A stretch of 64,000 bases of DNA from Gemmobacter aquaticus. Lineage in GTDB: Bacteria > Pseudomonadota > Alphaproteobacteria > Rhodobacterales > Rhodobacteraceae. The notes under the pieces were generated by a model that was not told where the DNA came from, made no database searches, and was given only the letters and a program-made list of their open reading frames with translations. A program made the translations under genes and the position numbers. The stretch is from positions 1,302,001 through 1,366,000 of the forward strand of contig NZ_VOAK01000011.1 of the NCBI RefSeq assembly GCF_007859075.1, written 5' to 3'. Numbering within the stretch: the first letter of the stretch is position 1; each line of letters starts with the position of its first letter. This document shows, in pieces, positions 33,227 through 41,776 of this stretch.

Positions 33227-34414
33227 ATGACATTGGTTGGTTCATCGAACAAACTGATGACAAACCTTCGTCGGGCAAAGCGCGCGGCCGAAGAGGGTCG
33301 GCTGGCTGGCTCTCTCGCCAACCTGAACGCGCGACTGGCCCAGCAGACACCCCGACGGATCCTCGCGATCAGTGATCGACAGCACTATACCAGTGAACAG
33401 CAATTCGCCCCGCTGATCCGGCATCGGCAATCCATAGCAGCACGGCTCGGGCTGGTTTTCGAATTCGCCACCATAGAGGCGCTCGACCGTCTGATCGAGC
33501 GCGGTTTTGCAGGATATACCGCCGTCGGGATCAAGCTTGGCTGGAGCACCCCGAAAGCCGAGGCAGAACGGCTCGCCACGCGGCTTTTCGCCGCCGCGCG
33601 TCAGGCTGGCGCCAGAACCCTTGTGTTCGACGGGGATGATGATCTTTGCGTGCTATGGGCGCCCGTCATCGGCGCGGCGGATGCCTATATCAAGAAACAT
33701 CGCTTTGCCGACAATCAGGCTTATATGCGCGGCTACGTCGGCAAGACCAACCTCACCGATTATGTCCACCGCACCTATGGCATCAGTTTTGACGAGAACC
33801 TGATCCCGCGCGTCGATGCCTTGCAGCCTGACCAGATCAACAAGATTGTTCTTGGATGGAATATCGCGCTCGATGACAAGATCCATGACCTCGCCAACGA
33901 TCTTGGGCCGGACACGCTATCGCATCAGCGTGACATCGATCTCGGCTGCCGCGCCAGCGTTGGCCCGGACAGATGGATCTACGGCATGCGTCACGCCGCA
34001 ACCAGCGCAATGGAGGCAATGGCGGACAGCTACCGTGTCCACGCCCCCACCAATCGCGTGCCGCAGGACGAATACTATGACGAGATGCTCCGCGCGCGCC
34101 TGTCCGTCAGCCCTTTTGGCTACGGAGAGCTTTGCTGGCGTGATTTCGAGGCGATCCTGTGCGGCAGTGTCCTTGTAAAGCCCGACATGTCCCATGCCGT
34201 GACCTGGCCAGACATTTTCGTTCCCCACGAGACCTACATCCCCGTAGCCTGGGACTTCAGCAACCTGCGTGACGTCTGCACCCCCTACCTCGAGGATGAA
34301 GGCGCGCGCCGCAAGATCGCCGAGACCGCCCGCGACCGCCTGATGACGGCGCTGAAACCCGAGGTTTTCATCAAACGTCTTGAACAGACCATGAAGCAGG
34401 CAGGCGTCCTCTAG
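33227..34414 (+). CDS. Putative glycosyltransferase (exostosin/CgeB-like)
   Basis: The protein has 395 residues. The N-terminal half is poorly conserved in pattern; a DGDDDLC segment lies near residue 138. The C-terminal half has the look of a GT-B nucleotide-sugar half: DEYYDEMLRARLSVSPFGYG, then ELCWRDFEAILCGSVLVKPD, a typical glycosyltransferase sequence with the Glu-Ala-x-x-x-Gly element and a following PHETYIPVAWDFSNL. No signal or membrane segment is seen. The acceptor is unknown. It stands alone, with a 78-base gap to the SRAP gene. Confidence 0.55.
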   Translation: MTLVGSSNKLMTNLRRAKRAAEEGRLAGSLANLNARLAQQTPRRILAISDRQHYTSEQQFAPLIRHRQSIAARLGLVFEFATIEALDRLIERGFAGYTAVGIKLGWSTPKAEAERLATRLFAAARQAGARTLVFDGDDDLCVLWAPVIGAADAYIKKHRFADNQAYMRGYVGKTNLTDYVHRTYGISFDENLIPRVDALQPDQINKIVLGWNIALDDKIHDLANDLGPDTLSHQRDIDLGCRASVGPDRWIYGMRHAATSAMEAMADSYRVHAPTNRVPQDEYYDEMLRARLSVSPFGYGELCWRDFEAILCGSVLVKPDMSHAVTWPDIFVPHETYIPVAWDFSNLRDVCTPYLEDEGARRKIAETARDRLMTALKPEVFIKRLEQTMKQAGVL

Positions 34415-34492
34415 TCGCCCGCGACCCGGATTGGCCTGCAGGTCTTTGCACGCTACTTTGGGCACGCATCCGGTTGCAACACGGAGACGGCT

Positions 34493-35113
34493 ATGTGTGG
34501 GCGCTTTGTGGACCCCAATCTGCGCAGTGAGGGACTGGATACCTCGTGGCTGAAGATTACCCCGTTCCCGAGACGCTTTAATGTAAAGCCGACACAAGAT
34601 GTGCTGATCCTCGCAAAACCCACGCTTGAGCCGCTGATCGCCCGCTGGTGGCTGGTCCCCTCATGGTTCAAGGGAGAGGACGTGAAGGACTGGAAGGCCA
34701 CCACCTTCAACGCGCGGATTGAAGAGGCGAAAGACAAGCCTGCCTTTCGCGCGGTCTGGCGCCACGGCAGATGCCTGATACCTGCGGCGGGTTACTACGA
34801 ATGGACCGGCGAACGGGGACACAAGCAACCCCACTTCATCCGCCCGGCTGGTAACGAAGAGACGATGTTCTTCGCAGGTCTCGGCTCGCGCTGGCGCGAG
34901 GTGCTGACCTGCACGATCCTGACCCGCGCCGCAAATGAATCAACCTCCGACCTTCACCCGCGCATGCCCGTGATTCTGAACACGGAAGAGCGCGAGGCAT
35001 GGTTGGGTGGATCGGATGATCCCGGCCTTGGCGCGGGTGTGCAGCTACGCCACCATTCCGTTCGCCCCTTCGGCATCGCCGACGACGGCCCGGTGCTGAT
35101 CGAAGAGATCTAG
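34493..35113 (+). CDS. SOS-response-associated peptidase / abasic-site protein (YedK/HMCES)
   Basis: The 206-residue protein has the SRAP hallmarks. The catalytic Cys is residue 2 (MCGRF), exposed after Met removal; the Asn of RFNVKPTQ and the Glu of GYYEWTG follow; and the His is in DLHPRMPVIL. YedK/HMCES forms a thiazolidine crosslink with abasic sites in single-stranded DNA and shields them during replication. Length fits the family (about 220 residues). tRNA-Leu follows on the other strand. Confidence 0.93.
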   Translation: MCGRFVDPNLRSEGLDTSWLKITPFPRRFNVKPTQDVLILAKPTLEPLIARWWLVPSWFKGEDVKDWKATTFNARIEEAKDKPAFRAVWRHGRCLIPAAGYYEWTGERGHKQPHFIRPAGNEETMFFAGLGSRWREVLTCTILTRAANESTSDLHPRMPVILNTEEREAWLGGSDDPGLGAGVQLRHHSVRPFGIADDGPVLIEEI

Positions 35114-35141
35114 CGACGAGAGGATTGCCAGTTGGGGGGAT

Positions 35142-35225
35142 TGGTGCGGGTGGTCGGACTCGAACCGACACTCCTTGCGGAAACAGAGTTTGAGTCTGTC
35201 GCGTCTACCATTCCGCCACACCCGC
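35142..35225 (-). tRNA. tRNA-Leu (anticodon CAA)
   Basis: On the minus strand the acceptor arms GCGGGTG and CACCCGC pair, followed by A and an encoded CCA. The anticodon loop CTCAAAC gives CAA (bases 35190-35192). A long variable arm (TTTCCGCAAGGAGT region) marks a class II tRNA. The T arm is GTCGG TTCGAGT CCGAC. Confidence 0.96.
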
Positions 35226-35351
35226 ACATTTCTAACGGCCGCATGGTAGATGACAGGCTGATCGCCTGACCGCGGACGCCCGAACTCTCTACTTGAACAG
35301 ATCGGGATTGTTCAAGCGCTTTCGCAGGCTTCGTTCACCGGATGGCGCACC

Positions 35352-36203
35352 TTACAACTGACGCGCAGAGAAGGTGTCACACTGCCCGATGTCGCCCGTC
35401 TTGTAGCCGCGCATGAACCAGCGCGCGCGCTGCTCCGAAGTGCCATGAGTGAAGGTATGCGGCATCGGCACCCGGCCCGCGTTGCGCTGCAGCGTGTCGT
35501 CACCGATCCGATGGGCTGCGTTCACCGCCTCTTCAATGTCACCCTGCTGCAGCGAGCCGAACTGCGCATCTGCACCGCGCGCCCAGACGCCAGAGAAACA
35601 GTCGGCCTGAAGCTCGATCCGCACCGAGACCGCGTTGCTTTCAGCCTCAGACGCCTGCATGCGATACTTGTTCGCCTTCCCGAGGATACCAAGCTCATCC
35701 TGCACGTGATGGGCCACCTCATGCGCGACGACATAGGCGGCGGCGAAATCCCCGCCTGCGCCCAGCTCATGTGTCATCGTGGCGAAAAAGTCCGTGTCCA
35801 GATACACCTTCTTGTCCTGTGGGCAATAGAACGGCCCAGTCGCGCCCGAGGCGCTGCCGCAAGGCGATGGCGTGACCCCCTTGTACAGGACAAGCGTCAC
35901 CGGCTGGTAGCTCATTCCGGCCTGTTCGGGCAGAACCCGCGCCCAGACCTCTTCGGTATCTGCCAGCACGACCGATACGAAATTCGCGGCCTCCTGATCG
36001 GCTTCGGTGATCTCGACATTCCCGCTGCCGCCGATCTCACCACCGCCTTGCAGGAAGGGGCTGACGTCCACACCGAATACCGCGCCCAGCAAAAGCAGGA
36101 CCAGGACCCCCCCGATGCCACCGACCGCGACACCGCCGCGCCGTGGCCCCTGCGCCCGCCGGTCCTCGATGTTGCTGCTTCCCCGACGGCCACGCCATTC
36201 CAT
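35352..36203 (-). CDS. Neutral zinc metallopeptidase (YpfJ-like, Zn_peptidase_2)
   Basis: The protein has 283 residues from the ATG at 36203 with GGAGG upstream. MEWRGRRGSSNIEDRRAQG is the stereotyped cytoplasmic N-terminus of this family. A single membrane helix follows (GGIGGVLVLLLLGAVFG), then a periplasmic domain with FYCPQDKKVYLD, the zinc motif HEVAHHVQ, the ESNAVSVRIELQADCFSGVWA helix with the third ligand Glu, and the end HGTSEQRARWFMRGY. The physiological substrate is unknown. Confidence 0.93.
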   Translation of the reverse strand: MEWRGRRGSSNIEDRRAQGPRRGGVAVGGIGGVLVLLLLGAVFGVDVSPFLQGGGEIGGSGNVEITEADQEAANFVSVVLADTEEVWARVLPEQAGMSYQPVTLVLYKGVTPSPCGSASGATGPFYCPQDKKVYLDTDFFATMTHELGAGGDFAAAYVVAHEVAHHVQDELGILGKANKYRMQASEAESNAVSVRIELQADCFSGVWARGADAQFGSLQQGDIEEAVNAAHRIGDDTLQRNAGRVPMPHTFTHGTSEQRARWFMRGYKTGDIGQCDTFSARQL

Positions 36204-36353
36204 CGCGTATCCTCCATCAACCCATTGTGAAACTCTAACCGAGCCTTGGGGCACAAAGGAAGCCCTGACCACGCCATCGGCGCTTGACTTGCCCCGCCGC
36301 GCTGCGGCAACTGCGACAGGGTGCCCTCGCGGGCCAGATCACGGGAAGGGCCG

Positions 36354-36935
36354 ATGTTCCGCAAGCTCTATGACTGGACGCTAAGACAAGCCGCCTCCCC
36401 ACGGGCCGAGCCGGTTCTGGGTGCGATCTCCTTCGTCGAAAGCTCGGTCTTTCCGATACCGGCGGATGTGCTGTTCGTGCCCATGTGCCTGTCGCGCCCC
36501 GAGCGGGCGATGCGCTATGCGCTGATCGCCACCGTCACCTCGGTTCTGGGCGGTATCTTCGGATGGGCGATCGGTCTGTGGTTCTTTGATCTGATCGCGC
36601 AACCGGTTCTGGAGTTCTACGGCAAGCTCGACGCCTTCAACGCGCTCAAAAGCGAAACCGGCGAGACGGCGATCCTGGTCATGCTGGTCACATCAGGGCT
36701 GTCGCACCTGCCACCCATGAAGGTAGTCACGATCCTGTCCGGCGTGGTGGCGTTTGATCTGAAGCTCTTCATCATTTCTGCCATCATCGCGCGCGGAGGG
36801 CGGTTCTACCTGCTAGCATGGCTGCTGCAGCGCCACGGGCTGGCCATCACCGGGTTTATCGAACGCCGGCTTCCTTGGGTCGCTCTGGTGACCTGTCTCG
36901 CGCTGGCGGGCGGCGCCTTCCTTCTGAAGCACTAA
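36354..36935 (+). CDS. YqaA/DedA-like membrane protein
   Basis: The protein has 193 residues from the ATG at 36354 (GGGAAGGG upstream). Segments FVESSVFPIPADVLFVPMCL, IATVTSVLGGIFGWAIGLWF and the Arg/Gly-rich FIISAIIARGGRFYLLAWLL are characteristic of the YqaA branch of the SNARE-associated/DedA superfamily. DedA proteins have been linked to lipid-carrier flipping; YqaA itself is unassigned. It lies 9 bases before dsbB. Confidence 0.88.
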   Translation: MFRKLYDWTLRQAASPRAEPVLGAISFVESSVFPIPADVLFVPMCLSRPERAMRYALIATVTSVLGGIFGWAIGLWFFDLIAQPVLEFYGKLDAFNALKSETGETAILVMLVTSGLSHLPPMKVVTILSGVVAFDLKLFIISAIIARGGRFYLLAWLLQRHGLAITGFIERRLPWVALVTCLALAGGAFLLKH

Positions 36936-36944
36936 GGGCAGACC

Positions 36945-37418
36945 ATGGTTCTGACACGCTACAACATCCTGATCCTCGTGGCAGCGGGCGGCTCGGCCGC
37001 GCTTTTGCTGGGGGCGCTAGCCTTCCAGTACATCGGTGGTCTTGCACCTTGCGCATTATGCATCTGGCAACGCTGGCCGCATCTGGTGGCGGTTCTGCTG
37101 GGTGCCTTGGGGCTGTTCGTGGGCGGTGGCCGTCTGATTCCCGCACTTGGTGGCCTTGCGGCGCTGACCTCTGCGGGCATCGGCGTGTTCCATGTGGGCG
37201 TCGAGCAGAAATGGTGGGAAGGCCTCGCCAGCTGCTCTGCCGGGTCGATCAGCGGCGTCAGCACGGCGGACCTTCTGAACCCTGCAGTCGATGTGGCGCA
37301 AGTGGTGCGTTGCGACGAGATTCCGTGGCAGATGCTGGGCGTATCGATGGCCGGCTGGAACGTGCTGGCCTCGGTCGCCCTTGCGATGATCTGGTTCGCG
37401 CTGGCGCGCCGCCCCTGA
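36945..37418 (+). CDS. dsbB: Disulfide bond formation protein DsbB
   Basis: The 157-residue inner-membrane protein has four hydrophobic helices. The first periplasmic loop carries the CxxC pair (APCALCIWQRWPH), which passes electrons to quinone. The second loop has the Cys pair that reoxidises DsbA: LASCSAGS and VVRCDEIPW. The Gln-Arg after the first pair is the usual quinone-proximal element. It forms an operon with the YqaA-like gene 9 bases upstream. Confidence 0.93.
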   Translation: MVLTRYNILILVAAGGSAALLLGALAFQYIGGLAPCALCIWQRWPHLVAVLLGALGLFVGGGRLIPALGGLAALTSAGIGVFHVGVEQKWWEGLASCSAGSISGVSTADLLNPAVDVAQVVRCDEIPWQMLGVSMAGWNVLASVALAMIWFALARRP

Positions 37419-37472
37419 GCGCGCGCGGGGCTAGTCCGCGCGGCCCAGTCCACCCGGCCCAGTCCGCCCGGC

Positions 37473-38663
37473 CTAGTCCGCGCCGTCCGACCCGAACAGT
37501 CGGGCATGTTCCTGAATCGCGAAGCGGTCGGTCATGCCGGCAACATAGTCCGCCACGATGCGCGCAAGCTCGGTCTCGGACTGTGCGGCCTCAACGTCGG
37601 CACGCCATTCCTGGGGCAGCATCTCGGGCTGGCGCAGGAACAGCGGGAACAGATCGTCCAGCATCGCTGTGACCTTGGCCCGCACCTCGACGACCGAGGG
37701 CGCACGATACATCCGATGGAACAGGAAGCTGCGCACCGCCTTGAGGTCCTGATAGAGCGGCTTGGAGAAGCGGATGATCGTTGTGCCCATCGCGCGGATC
37801 TCGTCCACCGATTTTGGCTGCGCGGCATCTAGCCGGTTCTGCGCAACGTGGATCACGTCCTCGACCATTGTGCCGAAGACGCGGCGAAGTGCCTCATGCC
37901 GGCGACGCATGCGATCCAGACCGGGGTAGATCCGGTCAACCAGTTCGAACGCGGGCCCGGTGACGGGCAGTTCCATCAGGTCGTCCTCGGTAAACAGACC
38001 CGAACGCAGACCATCATGCAGATCGTGGTGTGAATAGGCGACGTCATCGGCAATCGCTGCCACCTGCGCCTCGGCGCTGGCGTGGGTGGAAAGCTCAAGA
38101 TCCCACAGCGCATTGGCCTGAACCAGCGCGTAGGGCAAGGGGTCTGGCGCGTGCTTCGGGTCGGCGTTGGGGCCGGTCAGCGGGCCATTGTGCTTGGCAA
38201 TGCCTTCAAGGCTTTCCCAGGTCAGATTCAGACCGTCGAAATCGGCGTAATGACGCTCCAGCCGCGTGACGATGCGCAGGGCCTGCGCGTTGTGGTCAAA
38301 GCCGCCATAAGGCTCCATCAGACGCGCCAGCGCGTCCTCGCCGGTATGGCCAAAGGGCGTATGGCCCAGATCATGCGCCAGCGCGATACATTCGGCCAGA
38401 TCGGTATTCAGGCCAAGCACGCCTGAAATCGTGCGTGCAACCTGCGCCACCTCGATCGAGTGGGTCAGGCGGGTGCGGTAATAGTCGCCCTCATGTTCGA
38501 CAAAGACCTGCGTCTTGTGCTTGAGCCGGCGAAAGGCCGAGGAATGGATGATCCGGTCCCTGTCGCGCTGAAAAGGAGAGCGGAAGGTGGACATGCTTTC
38601 GGGAAAGCGGCGCCCGCGCGAAGCTTCGGGCAGGCAGGCGAAGGGAGCAAGAGTCTGGGTCAT
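37473..38663 (-). CDS. dgt: Deoxyguanosinetriphosphate triphosphohydrolase-like HD protein
   Basis: The protein has 396 residues. It opens PFQRDRDRIIHSSAFRRLKHKTQVFV, the stereotyped dGTPase start, then THSIEVAQVARTISGVLGLN and ALAHDLGHTPFGHTGEDAL with the HD metal ligands, and VAYSHHDLHDGLRSGLF with the distal Asp. It hydrolyses dGTP (or other dNTPs) to nucleoside and tripolyphosphate. Alphaproteobacterial members are of the non-E. coli type. It diverges from the erpA-like gene with about 65 bases between. Confidence 0.93.
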   Translation of the reverse strand: MTQTLAPFACLPEASRGRRFPESMSTFRSPFQRDRDRIIHSSAFRRLKHKTQVFVEHEGDYYRTRLTHSIEVAQVARTISGVLGLNTDLAECIALAHDLGHTPFGHTGEDALARLMEPYGGFDHNAQALRIVTRLERHYADFDGLNLTWESLEGIAKHNGPLTGPNADPKHAPDPLPYALVQANALWDLELSTHASAEAQVAAIADDVAYSHHDLHDGLRSGLFTEDDLMELPVTGPAFELVDRIYPGLDRMRRRHEALRRVFGTMVEDVIHVAQNRLDAAQPKSVDEIRAMGTTIIRFSKPLYQDLKAVRSFLFHRMYRAPSVVEVRAKVTAMLDDLFPLFLRQPEMLPQEWRADVEAAQSETELARIVADYVAGMTDRFAIQEHARLFGSDGAD

Positions 38664-38727
38664 TCAATCCGGCAGGCAGAACGGCGGCTTGTGCCACGCT
38701 GTCTTGATCCTATATGATGAAAAACCC

Positions 38728-39117
38728 ATGAAGGATATGGAAATTCCGCAGATGGACCTGAAGCTTCCGGCCGACAGCCCTGCCCCCTTGCCCGCCACTG
38801 GCCCCCGCGTGACGGACCGCGCCTTTGCGCGATTGGCCGAGATCGAGGAAATGACCGGCGCCCGCAAGCCGTTGCGTGTTGCGGTGTCGGGCGGCGGATG
38901 TTCGGGTTTTCAGTATGACATCCGCCTCGACGACGCCGCGCCCGATGATCTGGTGATGGAACGTGACGGCCAAAGGGTTCTGGTCGATCCGGTGTCGCTG
39001 CCCTTCCTGCAGAATGCAGTCATCGATTTCACCGAAGAATTGATCGGCGCGCGCTTCGTGATCGACAATCCTGACGCCAGTTCAAGCTGCGGATGCGGAA
39101 CGTCGTTTTCCTTCTGA
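38728..39117 (+). CDS. erpA: A-type iron-sulfur carrier (ErpA/HesB family)
   Basis: The protein has 129 residues from the ATG at 38728 (38737 also possible). The A-type scaffold signature is complete: RVTDRAFARLAEI, LRVAVSGGGCSGFQYDI with the first Cys, FLQNAVIDFTEELIGARFVI and the terminal CGCG pair in SSCGCGTSFSF. It delivers [2Fe-2S]/[4Fe-4S] clusters to apo-enzymes. The last 36 bases overlap the end of the convergent transporter gene. Confidence 0.9.
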   Translation: MKDMEIPQMDLKLPADSPAPLPATGPRVTDRAFARLAEIEEMTGARKPLRVAVSGGGCSGFQYDIRLDDAAPDDLVMERDGQRVLVDPVSLPFLQNAVIDFTEELIGARFVIDNPDASSSCGCGTSFSF

Positions 39118-40008
39118 GTTCTGCGCGCGTCTTTGGGCCTGCACCAGCCAGAGCCCAGAGGCGATGACAAGGCCCGCACCGGCCCAGACATTGGCACCCG
39201 TCGGTTCGCCAAAGACGAAATGCCCGACCAGAACCATCCAGACGAACTGGATGTTCCCGATCTGCAGTGCCACATGCGCCGGGATCAGACGCACGACCAT
39301 GACCATCAGCCAGCGCGTGGCCAGCAGGAACAGCGTGTACAGCGCCAGAAGGCCCATGTCCTGGGTCTGCATCGGTTTCCAGACCAGTGGCAGCAGCAAA
39401 AGGCCCAGCACCGCGCAGGCCATCTGGGCGTAGAACACCTGGGCGAAGGCATGGGTGTGGCTGCGGCAAATCCCGCGTGACAGAACGATCGAGGCCGCAC
39501 CTGTCAGGCTTGCGCCAAGGCCGAGCATGTGCCCGCGCGTGACGCCGGGAATACCCTCGGGGAACAGAAAGAACATGCCCGTCATGCCAAAGGCCAGCGC
39601 AATCCAGACCGCAAGACCGATCCGTTCCTTCAGGATCGGGCCGGACAGGACTGCGGCAAAGATCGGCAGGATCGCGATAAAGGGAAACATCTCTGCAAAG
39701 GGCAACTCGCGATAGGCCAGAAAGAACCCCACCGTACTGATGGCGCCCAGCATTGAGCGCAGCGCCACGCGACCGGGCGCCCCGGTCCTCAGCACGATGT
39801 CACGACTGCCCGCGAGCGACATGAGCAACCCGATCGTCACTGCAATCAGCCCTGCCCCGGCCATGAGTTGCGGCGCGGCATAGCTTGCGACCAGATCCTT
39901 TGCCAAGGCATCTGCGCTGACAGAGACCAGTGTATTGAGAACTGCCAACCCCGCCCCAAGAAGGGCGGCCCCCTGCAAGACCCTTGGCCGTGCCGGGAAT
40001 GTCGTCAT
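39082..40008 (-). CDS. EamA/DMT-superfamily transporter
   Basis: The 308-residue protein has ten hydrophobic segments in two EamA repeats. The first contains LRSMLGAISTVGFFLAYRELPFAEMFPFIAI and the second ALQIGNIQFVWMVLVGHFVFGEP, the usual E-P end of the conserved helix pair. These transporters export amino acids or small metabolites. Its start (ATGA at 40005-40008) overlaps the stop of the 365-residue gene, so the two are translationally coupled; with the MPCSN-repeat peptide upstream it could act as exporter for that group (inference). Confidence 0.88.
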   Translation of the reverse strand: MTTFPARPRVLQGAALLGAGLAVLNTLVSVSADALAKDLVASYAAPQLMAGAGLIAVTIGLLMSLAGSRDIVLRTGAPGRVALRSMLGAISTVGFFLAYRELPFAEMFPFIAILPIFAAVLSGPILKERIGLAVWIALAFGMTGMFFLFPEGIPGVTRGHMLGLGASLTGAASIVLSRGICRSHTHAFAQVFYAQMACAVLGLLLLPLVWKPMQTQDMGLLALYTLFLLATRWLMVMVVRLIPAHVALQIGNIQFVWMVLVGHFVFGEPTGANVWAGAGLVIASGLWLVQAQRRAQNSEGKRRSASAA

Positions 40009-41102
40009 GCGCGGCCCCGTCTGGCACTGCCCTCAGGCATCGCGCCTGTACGCGCGAAGGCCCTGAAGAATGCCGCAAATTCGGGTGAACCTGCCGCCCC
40101 GCTATCGGCAACCGCCAAGGCATGGGCACTGACCCTGGTCGCGCAGGCCTTGCGCATCGCGTCCCAATCATCCGACCGGGCAGGCCCCAGTGCGCGCAGC
40201 GCCTGCGACCATTCACGTAGTGGCGATACGTGCAAAACTGGCAGGCGAAAACTCATCGGACCTGAACCATGGATTTCCGTGAAAGCAGCATTGCCCATAG
40301 TGCCGATCAACCATTGGCTGACAAGATAATTGTGATAGGCATCCGAGGAATCCGGGCAGGGACGGCTATCGATACGGAACTTTCCAGCCTCGGCGGCTAG
40401 GTAGTCTGCCCAAAGCGCGGGCAGATCCTGCCCGGCGTGACGCAGCGCGACACAGACCTCGGCCAGCAGATCGGCATTCTGGTCGAGATGGGCAAGGCAG
40501 CCCAGCATGTGCAGGCTTTCCAGCACTTGCGAAGGGAGCTGCAAGGATGTGCGGCCATAGTCGCCCAGATAGAACACCGCATGGACCAGATCATAGGCCG
40601 CCCGCGGGTTGGGCAGGGCAAAGGTTTGCGGGCGGCTGGCAAAGCCGAGCAGACGCTCGGTCAGCCCCGGCATCTCAACCTTATGTCCGGCGCGGGCCAG
40701 CAGATGGCGCACCTCGGCGCGCTGAAGGTCGTTCACCTCACTTGCTGGCCAATCCTCGGTGATGATCCATTCAGCCATACGGGTGGAGAGTCCCGTGGGC
40801 ATTCCCAAGGCTTCGAGATTCACGACAACATTCAGGATCAGCCGATAATACTGCGGATGAAAGGCCAGCATATCTGCGGCCTCATCCAGAAACGGGCGAT
40901 AGACAGCAAGTGCTGCCACAGGCACCCGCGCCCCGGTCGCCGCAAGGATGCCCAGCACCTCGGCGTTTTCCTTCAGCCAAAACGGATCGCCCGTCCGGCG
41001 CCGATGTAAGGCGAAGGCTTCCAGAAGGCGATGCAGCCCCCCGTCCTGCGACAGGGGGCGCGCGCTCTGCGAGCGGAAGGCAAGGCGGATCACATTTGAC
41101 AT
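40005..41102 (-). CDS. Hypothetical helical protein, partner of the repeat peptide gene
   Basis: This is a 365-residue soluble protein. It begins MSNVIRLAFRS and is largely alpha-helical, with regularly spaced segments such as GLHRLLEAFALHRRRTGDPFW, AFHPQYYRLILNVVVNLEAL, YDLVHAVFYLGDYGR and LESLHMLGCLAHLDQNADLL. That pattern resembles helical-repeat folds. SSDAYHNYLVSQWLIGTMGN may be a functional patch. No catalytic motif, signal peptide or membrane helix is seen and I recognise no family with a known role. It lies between the repeat-peptide gene (80 bases upstream) and the EamA transporter (4-base overlap). Confidence 0.75.
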   Translation of the reverse strand: MSNVIRLAFRSQSARPLSQDGGLHRLLEAFALHRRRTGDPFWLKENAEVLGILAATGARVPVAALAVYRPFLDEAADMLAFHPQYYRLILNVVVNLEALGMPTGLSTRMAEWIITEDWPASEVNDLQRAEVRHLLARAGHKVEMPGLTERLLGFASRPQTFALPNPRAAYDLVHAVFYLGDYGRTSLQLPSQVLESLHMLGCLAHLDQNADLLAEVCVALRHAGQDLPALWADYLAAEAGKFRIDSRPCPDSSDAYHNYLVSQWLIGTMGNAAFTEIHGSGPMSFRLPVLHVSPLREWSQALRALGPARSDDWDAMRKACATRVSAHALAVADSGAAGSPEFAAFFRAFARTGAMPEGSARRGRA

Positions 41103-41182
41103 CGTGTTCTTCTCGCCCGGCCTGCGCTGTGCCCCGCCAGACGCCGGGTCGCAGCCGGTTCAGTCTGGCGGCAGGCGCTGGA

Positions 41183-41437
41183 TCAGTTGGAGCAGGGCAT
41201 CACGGCCGCATGGCCGCCGCCGATCATATCTCCGCCCTCGATGTTCGAGCAGGGCATCAGGTCAGCCGCAATCCCGGTTTCGACGTTCGAGCAGGGCATC
41301 AGCGCAACATCCCCACCAGCCAGCATATCGCCGCCTTCGATGTTGGAGCAGGGCATCAGGTCGGCCGCATGGCCCATGGTCATGTCGAGCGCGGTGTCGA
41401 CGATGGTTTCTTGGGCAATCTTGCGAAGGGCAGTCAT
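41183..41437 (-). CDS. 84-residue peptide with four MPCSN repeats (candidate repetitive precursor)
   Basis: It starts at an ATG at 41437 with GGAGTG 9 bases upstream. Residues 1-23 look like a leader: a helical MTALRKIAQETIVDTALDMT ending before MGH. The rest carries AADLMPCSN, VALMPCSN, AADLMPCSN and AAVMPCSN, with the Cys at 30, 49, 63 and 82. Spacings 19, 14, 19 show a doubled 33-residue unit. Linkers are IEGGDMLAGGD, VETGI and IEGGDMIGGGH. The protein ends directly after the last MPCSN. Cys occurs only in the repeats. A leader plus Cys-containing repeated cores is the layout of multi-core RiPP precursors, but metal binding or an adhesive role is also possible. No known modification enzyme is adjacent. 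Confidence 0.72.
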   Translation of the reverse strand: MTALRKIAQETIVDTALDMTMGHAADLMPCSNIEGGDMLAGGDVALMPCSNVETGIAADLMPCSNIEGGDMIGGGHAAVMPCSN

Positions 41438-41776
41438 GGTTCAACACTCCGGTTGGGTGGAAAGACCCCCTCAGCGTTGCGCTTGACAGTTGTTTTTACA
41501 AACGATTTTGCATCCACAGGTTGTTCGCAGACCTGTCCACATCAGCTTTGCCGGGTAAGCCAATGACCTTGGCCAAAGTCCGCGTCGGGGTGCGTTTAAT
41601 CCACCGACGCGTGACACGCACTTATGCACACAACCCTAGATTTATGCCGATTCGCGCGCCTTCCGGCCTGGGTAGCAGGGGTGGGAAAGGATACCGGCCC
41701 TTGCCATGCCGCTGGCCAGCGGCGATAGAGAAAACCGGTCACCGACCTGACAAAGGTTGGCCAGCGGAGGGATGCC
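41438..41776. other. Divergent control region between repeat peptide and xth genes
   Basis: About 340 bases without a gene. An inverted repeat ACAGGT (41516-41521) / ACCTGT (41531-41536) and AT-rich sequence around 41489-41510 lie about 50-100 bases before the peptide gene. TTGACA at 41483-41488 points to the plus strand. Two TGTGGA-like words near 41511-41540 on the minus strand resemble degenerate DnaA boxes but are too weak to call. Confidence 0.4.

Noticed and set aside
32680-33321. 213-codon minus-strand frame before the glycosyltransferase gene
   Set aside because: It overlaps the start of a better gene, has no family pattern, and its Arg/Pro/Ser-rich composition is typical of shadows.
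41183-41437. Reading the four GAGCAGGGCATCA repeats as a CRISPR-like or noncoding repeat array
   Set aside because: Spacing is irregular, the units are in frame with a good ribosome-binding site, and third-position changes (GAAC/CAAC variants) fit a coding repeat.
41483-41545. DnaA-box cluster or origin near TGTGGA words
   Set aside because: Only two degenerate words and no AT-rich unwinding element or replication gene nearby.
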